Assembly (NCBI GenBank): GCA_018668475.1
Contig: JABJCZ010000399.1
Coordinates: 1-6,734, forward strand
DNA: 6,734 nucleotides
Direction: 5' to 3'
Origin: Alphaproteobacteria bacterium
Lineage (GTDB): Bacteria > Pseudomonadota > Alphaproteobacteria > UBA828
The position numbers and the translations under genes were made by a program. The notes beneath the pieces are model-generated. The model worked only from the letters and a program-made list of their open reading frames with translations, made no database searches and was not told the DNA's origin. The first letter of the stretch is position 1. Each line of letters opens with the position of its first letter. Shown here one piece after another: positions 1 through 5,441 of this stretch.

Positions 1-1605
1 CTTGGTCGCGCGCAGGCCGGTCGCACCGAAGCTCTCTGCGAGCTTCACAAAGTCCGGCAGTGAATCCATGTAGCTTTCGGAATAGCGCCCGCCATGAAAC
101 AGCTCCTGCCACTGGCGCACCATGCCCATATATTCGTTGTTGAGTATGAACACCTTCACTGGCAGGCCATACTGCATGAGGGTGGAAATCTCCTGGATCT
201 GCATGAGGAATGAGGCCTCACCGGCAACATCAATGACCAGCGCATCCGGGTGTGCCACCTGCACGCCCATTGCTGCTGGAAAACCATAGCCCATGGTGCC
301 AAGGCCGCCTGAGGTCATCCAGCGATTGGGCTCGTCAAAGCGCAGATACTGCGCCGCCCACATCTGATGCTGGCCGACCTCGGTGGTGAAATAGACATCC
401 TTGTCACGGGTCGCTTCATACAGTCGCTGAATGGCGTATTGCGGCTTGATGACATCGCCCGACTGGCGATAGCGCAAGCTGTCTTTCGCCCGCCAGCCCT
501 CAATGGTCTTCCACCAGGCGCCGAGTGCCTTGGCATCGGGCTTGGCGCGGTGACGCTTCCAGCTTTCAAGCATGGCTTTCAAAACACTGCCAGCGTCGCC
601 AATGACAGGAATATCCACGTGGACATTCTTGTTGATAGAGGACGGGTCAATATCGACGTGAATTTTGACTGAACCCTTGGAAAAATCCTCGAGGCGGCCG
701 GTCACCCGGTCATCAAAACGCGCGCCGATGCAGATCATCACATCGCATTCAGCCATGGCCATATTGGCTTCGCAGGTGCCATGCATTCCGAGCATGCCAA
801 GAAACCGCTCGTCGGATGCGGGGAACGCGCCTAGGCCCATGAGGGTATTGGTGATCGGGTAGCCGGTTTCGCGCACCAGCTCGATCAGCGCCTTCGAGGC
901 ATCAGGCCCGGCGTTGATGACACCGCCGCCGGTATAAAATACCGGCCGTTTGGCACCCATCATCGCCTGAACGGCGCGCTCAATCGCTTCTGCGTCAGGC
1001 TCGATCTGCGGCCGGTAGCTCGGGTGCCCCGTCTCGGGGACGTCATAGGCGCCGGATTCGTAATCGCCTTCCGTCATCACGACGTCTTTCGGCAGATCAA
1101 TCACCACAGGGCCGGGTCGGCCGGAACTAGCCACGTAAAAGGCTTCATGAATGATGCGCGGTAGGTCATCAACCTTGCGCACCAAATAATTGTGCTTGGT
1201 GCAGGGTCGAGTGATGCCAACCGTATCAGCTTCCTGAAATGCATCGTTGCCGATCATGTGCGTCGGCACCTGACCCGTCAGGCACACCACCGGAATACTG
1301 TCCATCAAGGCGTCAGTCAGGCCAGTGACCGTATTGGTCGCGCCGGGGCCGGAGGTGACCAGCACAACGCCAACTTTGCCGGTCGAGCGGGCGTAACCTT
1401 CGGCTGCGTGAACGGCCGCCTGCTCGTGCCGCACGAGAATATGGCGCACGCGATTCTGCCTGAAAATGGCATCATAAATCGGGAGTACGGCGCCGCCAGG
1501 ATACCCAAAAATGGTGTCCACGCCGAGATCGATCAATGATTGAACGATCATGTCCGCGCCCAGCATTCTGGTTCCAGGTGCGTCGCTCTTGCCTGCGGCA
1601 CTCAC
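1..1605 (-). CDS. ilvB: Acetolactate synthase large (catalytic) subunit, C-terminus cut by window edge
   Basis: This is the ThDP-, FAD- and Mg-dependent enzyme that condenses two pyruvates, or pyruvate with 2-oxobutyrate, as the first common step of valine, leucine and isoleucine synthesis in the cytoplasm. The first 535 residues are present. The family is usually about 585-590 long, so roughly 50 C-terminal residues lie off the window. Visible landmarks are FGYPGGAVLPIYD (33-45), the catalytic glutamate in RHEQAAVHAAEGYAR (E61), TSGPGATN, the central domain with RFDDRVTGRL and HVDIDPSSINKN, EVGQHQMW, and the ThDP/metal segment from GEAS (462-465) to NN (489-490). MVRQWQ keeps the tryptophan of the herbicide site. 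GTG at 1605 is chosen because AAGGAAG sits 8 bases upstream; the first internal ATG (codon 14) has no such site. The first metal-motif acidic residue is Glu in GEA rather than the textbook GDG. The symbol ilvI would be equally valid; an ilvH neighbour is expected outside the window. Confidence 0.96.
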   Translation of the reverse strand, partial: MSAAGKSDAPGTRMLGADMIVQSLIDLGVDTIFGYPGGAVLPIYDAIFRQNRVRHILVRHEQAAVHAAEGYARSTGKVGVVLVTSGPGATNTVTGLTDALMDSIPVVCLTGQVPTHMIGNDAFQEADTVGITRPCTKHNYLVRKVDDLPRIIHEAFYVASSGRPGPVVIDLPKDVVMTEGDYESGAYDVPETGHPSYRPQIEPDAEAIERAVQAMMGAKRPVFYTGGGVINAGPDASKALIELVRETGYPITNTLMGLGAFPASDERFLGMLGMHGTCEANMAMAECDVMICIGARFDDRVTGRLEDFSKGSVKIHVDIDPSSINKNVHVDIPVIGDAGSVLKAMLESWKRHRAKPDAKALGAWWKTIEGWRAKDSLRYRQSGDVIKPQYAIQRLYEATRDKDVYFTTEVGQHQMWAAQYLRFDEPNRWMTSGGLGTMGYGFPAAMGVQVAHPDALVIDVAGEASFLMQIQEISTLMQYGLPVKVFILNNEYMGMVRQWQELFHGGRYSESYMDSLPDFVKLAESFGATGLRATK

Positions 1606-1646
1606 GATTGTCTTCCTTCCAGCACTGTGGGGCCCGCAACCGACAT
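1602..1646 (-). CDS. Possible 14-codon leader frame overlapping the acetolactate synthase start
   Basis: An ATG at 1646 opens a frame encoding MSVAGPTVLEGRQS. Its TGA stop (1604-1602) overlaps the GTG start of the downstream gene in a GTGA arrangement typical of translational coupling. The peptide is not enriched in valine, leucine or isoleucine codons (two Val, one Leu), so it does not look like a classical branched-chain attenuation peptide. No good Shine-Dalgarno sequence precedes the ATG. It could easily be chance; I include it because of the exact overlap. Confidence 0.2.
   Translation of the reverse strand: MSVAGPTVLEGRQS
1612..1620 (-). promoter_or_regulatory. Ribosome binding site for the acetolactate synthase gene
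   Basis: Read on the minus strand the bases are GGAAGGAAG, with the AGGA core 8 bases before the GTG at 1605. It decides the start: no comparable purine-rich site precedes the alternative in-frame ATG at codon 14. Confidence 0.7.
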
Positions 1647-1652
1647 AGCTTT

Positions 1653-1689
1653 TTGACAAAGCCTGCCGGCGGACCCTGATATTGACAAA
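1653..1689. repeat. Two direct copies of TTTGTCAA upstream of acetolactate synthase
   Basis: The 8-base word TTTGTCAA (minus strand) occurs at 1689-1682 and 1660-1653, 29 bases apart. On the plus strand each copy contains TTGACA, the consensus -35 hexamer, but I found no matching -10 box at 16-18 bases. A pair of regulator half sites is possible but not supported by anything else. Confidence 0.2.
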
Positions 1690-1742
1690 ACCCTTGAAGA
1701 ATCACGGATTTTTCTGCTCCGAAGCTCTAAATCTTTCAAGGG
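1687..1742 (-). terminator. Nested inverted repeat plus T-tract between miaA and acetolactate synthase; candidate terminator or attenuator
   Basis: On the minus strand a perfect 8-base arm CCCTTGAA (1742-1735) pairs with TTCAAGGG (1698-1691), which is followed directly by TTTT (1690-1687). The 36 bases between the arms are not random: a second pair GATTT/AAATC and a small GCT-TCGG-AGC hairpin nest inside, so one long imperfect stem is possible. The weak A/T-rich middle and short U-tract make it a poor textbook terminator. It lies 32 bases after the miaA stop and 82 bases before the acetolactate synthase start. It could end the miaA transcript or control read-through into the branched-chain gene. 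Confidence 0.4.
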
Positions 1743-1773
1743 CCGTGCAAATTAGTCTTTTGGCCGAATCGGG

Positions 1774-2751
1774 TCAACCGGCTTGGGGTGCCCGGGCCGC
1801 TTCGAGCACTGCAGCAGCCTCAGCACCAACATCGGTGCCAAATCCCTCCAACTGGATGGCGTCGGGCATCTGATTGCGAAACCAGGTCAACTGGCGCTTG
1901 GCATAGCGGCGCGTGGCCACCTGCGCGGCTGCCACGGCTTCATCCAGACTGATCTCACCAGCGACGTGCGACGCAAACTCACGCAGACCGACAGCCTTCA
2001 TCGCCGGCACGTCAGCGCTGAGCCCGCGCGCCATGAATGCCTCAGCCTCCTCCAGCGCGCCAGTGACGGCCATGGCCTCGACCCGCGCGTTGATGGCGGC
2101 ATACAGCGCAGCGCGCTCGGGCCAAACCACGAGCTTTATCGCCACCTGCCCATAGCCCTCCGGCGCCTCCGCCTGCATAGCTTGCCAATCGGGCAATGGC
2201 TTGCCCGTCGCGGTGACCACTTCATACGCCCGCAGCACACGCTGGGTGTTGGTTGGCGAAAGACGCGCCGCACTTTCGGCATCCAGCGCGGCAAGCCGAG
2301 CATGGAAGGCCTGCGGACCAATTTCATCGAACAGCGCCGCGGCGGCGTGGCGCACGGCATCGGGGATATCAGGCACGGGCGCGAGGCCGTCGAGAAGCGC
2401 CTTGAAATAGAGACCGGTGCCGCCGGTCAGCAGCGGCAGACGCCCTGCGCCATGGGCTGCATCAATCTCACCTACTGCCAGGTTTCGCCAGCGCCCGGCA
2501 GAGCATCGTGTCGCAGGATCTCGCGCACCATACAGCCGGTGCGGCACTTGCGCCTCGGCCGCCGCATCCGGGCGCGCGGTAATGACCCGCAGGCCTTCGT
2601 AGATCTGCATGCTGTCGGCATTGATGATGGTGCCCGAAAATTGTGCCGCCAGACTAAGTGCCAGTGCCGACTTGCCGCTGCCAGTTGCCCCGCCGATCAA
2701 AACAATCGGCGGGGATGTGGCAGCGTTCAGAACAGACTGTTCGACTGTCAT
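1774..2751 (-). CDS. miaA: tRNA dimethylallyltransferase MiaA
   Basis: MiaA transfers a dimethylallyl group from DMAPP to N6 of adenosine 37 in tRNAs that read codons starting with U, giving i6A (later ms2i6A). The 325-residue product is normal to slightly long for the family. It shows the P-loop GATGSGKS (21-28), NADSMQIY (44-51) with the conserved catalytic-region aspartate D46, VPHRLYGARDP (69-79), TGGTGLYFKALL (109-120), SPTNTQRVLRAYEV (165-178), the KAVGLREF segment (252-259) and the C-terminal signature ATRRYAKRQLTWFR (279-292). One mild oddity is Cys83 where the usual motif has Tyr before the SAG/SVG residues. The ATG at 2751 lies 9 bases after the trpB2 stop. The intervening bases contain GGGAG only 3 bases before the ATG, so translation is probably coupled to trpB2. 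The next gene downstream is acetolactate synthase, after 168 bases. Confidence 0.97.
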   Translation of the reverse strand: MTVEQSVLNAATSPPIVLIGGATGSGKSALALSLAAQFSGTIINADSMQIYEGLRVITARPDAAAEAQVPHRLYGARDPATRCSAGRWRNLAVGEIDAAHGAGRLPLLTGGTGLYFKALLDGLAPVPDIPDAVRHAAAALFDEIGPQAFHARLAALDAESAARLSPTNTQRVLRAYEVVTATGKPLPDWQAMQAEAPEGYGQVAIKLVVWPERAALYAAINARVEAMAVTGALEEAEAFMARGLSADVPAMKAVGLREFASHVAGEISLDEAVAAAQVATRRYAKRQLTWFRNQMPDAIQLEGFGTDVGAEAAAVLEAARAPQAG

Positions 2752-2760
2752 AAGCTCCCG
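2752..2760 (-). promoter_or_regulatory. trpB2-miaA junction with Shine-Dalgarno sequence
   Basis: The whole 9-base gap reads CGGGAGCTT on the minus strand. GGGAG is an anti-16S match, but its spacer to the miaA ATG is only 3 bases, shorter than ideal. This favours re-initiation by ribosomes finishing trpB2 and leaves no room for a separate promoter in the gap. Confidence 0.55.
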
Positions 2761-4128
2761 TCAGGCTGCCACGGACGGCAGACCAGCGAGCGCCATGGCC
2801 AGCTCGTTTTCGTCATAGGTCTGATCGGTAAGCTTACCGGCGAAATAGTCGGTGTAGGCCTGCATGTCGAAGTGGCCGTGGCCCGAGAGATTGAAGCAAA
2901 TGGTCTCGGCTTTGCCTTCCGCCTTGCATCGGTTGGCTTCATCTACCGCCGCCTTGATGGCGTGATTGGCCTCCGGCGCCGGCAGAATACCTTCGGCATG
3001 AGCAAAGAGCACCCCGGCCTCAAAACACTCGATCTGCTGATAGGCCCGCGCCTCGATCAGGCCGAGATCGTGCACATGGCTCACCAATGGCGCCATGCCG
3101 TGGTAACGCAAGCCGCCGGCGTGGAACGGCGGCGGCACAAAGGTCGAGCCCAGCGTATGCATTTTGACCAACGGTGTGAGGTGCGCGGTATCACCAAAAT
3201 CATAAGCAAACTTTCCCTTGGTCAGGGTCGGGCACGCCGCCGGCTCCACGGCGACGAGGCGGATATCCCGCCCACCCCGCAGCTTCTGACCCAGAAACGG
3301 GAACGTGAGCCCCGCAAAATTGGACCCTCCACCGGTGCAGCCGATAATGACATCGGGGTAATCGTCCGCCATGTCGAACTGCTCAATGGCTTCCATTCCA
3401 ACGATGCTCTGATGCAGCAGCACATGATTGAGCACCGAGCCGAGCGCGTAATTGGTGTCATCATTCTTGGCCGCAATTTCCACCGCTTCGGATATGGCGA
3501 TACCAAGGCTGCCAGGTGAGTCGGGGTTGTCTGCCAGAATAGCCCGCCCGGACTCCGTCTCTTCCGACGGGCTGGCGACACACCGCGCGCCAAAGCTTTC
3601 CATCAGGGCCCGGCGATAGGGCTTCTGATTGAAGCTCACCTTGACCATGTAGACATCAACCTCAAGGCCGAAGAACGCTCCCGCAAACGCCAGCGACGAG
3701 CCCCATTGGCCGGCGCCGGTCTCGGTCGAGATCCGCTTGATGCCAGCTTCCTTGTTGTAGAACGCTTGTGCGACGGCCGTGTTGGGTTTGTGACTACCCG
3801 CCGGTGATACACCTTCGTATTTGTAGTAGATGCGCGCCGGGGTATCGAGTGCGGCCTCCAGCCGGCGCGCACGATAGAGCGGGCTCGGCCGCCACTGACG
3901 ATAGATATCGCGCACCGGCTGGGGGATTTCGACCTCACGCTCCTGGGTTACTTCCTGCGCAATGAGGGACATGGGGAATAGTGGCGCCAGATCATCCGGC
4001 CCGATGGGCTGGCCCGTGCCGGGATGCAATACCGGCGGCGGCGGTGCCGGCAGATCCGCCATAATGTTGTACCAATTCTTGGGGATATGGGTTTCGTCCA
4101 GCGTGTATTTGACCTGACCGCTCATCAT
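2761..4128 (-). CDS. trpB2: TrpB2-type tryptophan synthase beta-like PLP enzyme
   Basis: This is a fold-type II PLP enzyme of the TrpB2 (TrpB-related, COG1350) subfamily, which joins indole to a serine-derived aminoacrylate to make tryptophan. It has 455 residues, about 50 more than classical TrpB1, with the long N-terminal region typical of TrpB2. The Schiff-base lysine is K114 in GSHKPNTA (111-118), where TrpB1 has [14 protein letters not shown] (135-143) carries the catalytic glutamate E136. GCTGGGSNF (263-271) binds the cofactor phosphate, and SGHGHFD (415-421) replaces the SGRGDKD ending of TrpB1. All key residues are present, so an active enzyme is expected. No trpA lies beside it, in keeping with TrpB2 acting without the alpha subunit. 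Two ATGs are adjacent (4128 and 4125). GGGAG is 4 bases from the first and 7 from the second, so the second may be the real start. Family knowledge reports O-phosphoserine as a preferred substrate for at least one archaeal TrpB2. Confidence 0.93.
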   Translation of the reverse strand: MMSGQVKYTLDETHIPKNWYNIMADLPAPPPPVLHPGTGQPIGPDDLAPLFPMSLIAQEVTQEREVEIPQPVRDIYRQWRPSPLYRARRLEAALDTPARIYYKYEGVSPAGSHKPNTAVAQAFYNKEAGIKRISTETGAGQWGSSLAFAGAFFGLEVDVYMVKVSFNQKPYRRALMESFGARCVASPSEETESGRAILADNPDSPGSLGIAISEAVEIAAKNDDTNYALGSVLNHVLLHQSIVGMEAIEQFDMADDYPDVIIGCTGGGSNFAGLTFPFLGQKLRGGRDIRLVAVEPAACPTLTKGKFAYDFGDTAHLTPLVKMHTLGSTFVPPPFHAGGLRYHGMAPLVSHVHDLGLIEARAYQQIECFEAGVLFAHAEGILPAPEANHAIKAAVDEANRCKAEGKAETICFNLSGHGHFDMQAYTDYFAGKLTDQTYDENELAMALAGLPSVAA

Positions 4129-4137
4129 GCGTCTCCC
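4129..4137 (-). promoter_or_regulatory. Ribosome binding site for trpB2
   Basis: GGGAG occupies 4137-4133 on the minus strand. It is spaced 4 bases from the first ATG and 7 from the second, so the spacing favours initiation at the second of the two tandem ATG codons (4125). Confidence 0.55.
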
Positions 4138-4156
4138 GATCTCAAGGGTTCGCGCT

Positions 4157-4174
4157 CCCGCCCTCCCAAGCGGG
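4157..4174. repeat. Short inverted repeat in the DUF1015-trpB2 gap
   Basis: CCCGC and GCGGG arms of 5 bases flank an 8-base loop within the 69-base gap. There is no T-tract after it on the minus strand, so it is not a convincing terminator, and read-through from the DUF1015 gene into trpB2 is likely. The rest of the gap (4129-4197) shows repeated GGGAG words but no recognisable promoter. Confidence 0.25.
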
Positions 4175-4197
4175 TTTGTGGAGTATCTACGCGGAGA

Positions 4198-5436
4198 TCA
4201 GTCCAACACAAGCGAAACGAGACCATCCGCCAGCTTCGGCTCAAACCAGGTTGACTTGGGCGGCATCACATCGCCGCCGTCAGCCACCGACATCAGCTCG
4301 TCCATCGCCGTCGGGAACAGCGCAAATGCTGCTGCCCAGTCACCTGATGCAACCCGGGCCTCCAGCCCTGCAAGGCCTCGCACGCCGCCAACGAAATCAA
4401 TCCGGGGGTCAATGCGAGGGTCCATGATGCCAAGAATAGGCTCCAATATCCGGGAACTGAGCACCGCAACGTCGAGCGCCGCTACAGGGTCCGTATCCGC
4501 ATCAACCGCATCATGCAGGGCCAGTGCATACCATTGGTCGCCCAGATACAGACCGATGTGATGGTGCACCGACGGCTTCGTGGGTTCGGCGGCAAGCTGC
4601 ACGTGAAATGTCTCTCCAAGGCGCGCCAGGAAGGCCTCGGGCGTGAGGCCGGCGAGGTCCTTTACGACGCGGTTGTAATCAAGAATGGTGAGCTGGTCGC
4701 TCGGAAACAGCACGCTGAGGAAGCGCCCGTCCGCGATCCCGCGTGCCTCGGCAACCCGGCACGCCGCGGCGGTGCGATGGTGGCCATCCGCAATATACGC
4801 CGCCGGCAGAGCGGCAAGTGCTGCACCCAGTGCGGCCATGGCATCAGCGTTCGCAACGCGCCACAGAGTGTGGCGCACGTCACCCGGACCGGTGATATCG
4901 ATATGCGGCTCACCAGCCGTCGCTCCATCGATGCAGACGGCTAGCGCCGCATCGGGGCGATGGGCCAGCAGGGTCGGCCCGGTCGCGGCAGAGAGAGCCT
5001 CCATATGGCGCACCCGGTCGGTCTCCTTGTCCGGGCGGGTAAACTCATGGCGCTTGATGCGCCCGGCCTCGTAGCCAGCGGTGGAGGCAGCAGACACTAC
5101 GCCAGTTTGCGTGTGGCCATCGATCTCAAGTCGCCAGATATAGAATGCCGGCGCCGCGTCGCGCACCAGCGCGCCACCCGAAATCATTTCATCGAAATTA
5201 GCTGCAGCCCGGGCGTAGACCGCATCATCATGGGCATCGACCGCATCATCGAGATCAATCTCAGCCCGGCTGACATGCAAGAACGAGGCAGGCCGACCAG
5301 CGGCGCGCGCCCCAGCCTCGGCCCGGTTCACAACATCGTACGGGGGCGCGGCCACGTCTGCGGCGCTCTCCGGCGCAGCCAGAAGCCCGCGGAACGGCTG
5401 AAACAACGCGGCGGCGTCAAGCAGATTTACCGTCAT
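4198..5436 (-). CDS. DUF1015 family protein (COG4198), possible serine-kinase-like
   Basis: The 412-residue product matches the DUF1015 family along its whole length. Landmarks are PPYDVV (31-36), FLHVSR (52-57), the charged segment HEFTRPDKETDRVRHME (130-146), GPTLLAHRP (153-161), IADGHHRTAAA (215-225), LTILDYNRVVKDL (249-261), LSSRILEPILGI (326-337), DPRIDFVGG (343-351) and the C-terminal MPPKSTWFEPKLADGL (391-406). No signal peptide or membrane segment is seen, so it is probably cytosolic. The DGHHR motif resembles the ParB/SerK-like fold, which includes ADP- or ATP-dependent free-serine kinases. A role in making O-phosphoserine is therefore possible, but biochemical function is not settled as far as I know. 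A local duplication gives DPRI twice (339-346). The ATG at 5436 lies 5 bases after the protease stop with only a weak upstream GAG, pointing to translational coupling. trpB2 follows after 69 bases. Confidence 0.93.
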   Translation of the reverse strand: MTVNLLDAAALFQPFRGLLAAPESAADVAAPPYDVVNRAEAGARAAGRPASFLHVSRAEIDLDDAVDAHDDAVYARAAANFDEMISGGALVRDAAPAFYIWRLEIDGHTQTGVVSAASTAGYEAGRIKRHEFTRPDKETDRVRHMEALSAATGPTLLAHRPDAALAVCIDGATAGEPHIDITGPGDVRHTLWRVANADAMAALGAALAALPAAYIADGHHRTAAACRVAEARGIADGRFLSVLFPSDQLTILDYNRVVKDLAGLTPEAFLARLGETFHVQLAAEPTKPSVHHHIGLYLGDQWYALALHDAVDADTDPVAALDVAVLSSRILEPILGIMDPRIDPRIDFVGGVRGLAGLEARVASGDWAAAFALFPTAMDELMSVADGGDVMPPKSTWFEPKLADGLVSLVLD

Positions 5437-5441
5437 GGTGA

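Noticed and set aside
1192..1539. A 115-codon plus-strand frame inside the acetolactate synthase gene
   Set aside because: The minus strand encodes the conserved catalytic glutamate region and GPGATN motif here; the plus-strand product resembles nothing.
1653..1682. Plus-strand promoter: TTGACA at 1653 followed by TGATAT at 1677
   Set aside because: The -35 is perfect but the -10 matches only half the consensus, the spacing is 18, and no plus-strand gene follows.
1783..3519. A 578-codon open frame on the plus strand, opposite miaA and trpB2
   Set aside because: Its product shows no recognisable domain and has the Arg/His/Gly-rich look of antisense translation of GC-rich genes. The minus-strand frames beneath it carry complete family motifs, and it runs across the junction of two real genes.
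4157..4174. Terminator after the DUF1015 gene
   Set aside because: The stem is only 5 base pairs with an 8-base loop and lacks a T-tract on the transcribed strand.
4399..4422. Tandem DPRI-DPRI duplication in the DUF1015 protein as a possible insertion
   Set aside because: It is only four residues, stays in frame, and lies in a loop before the conserved DFVGG; the family commonly has a similar Asp/Pro/Arg-rich segment there.
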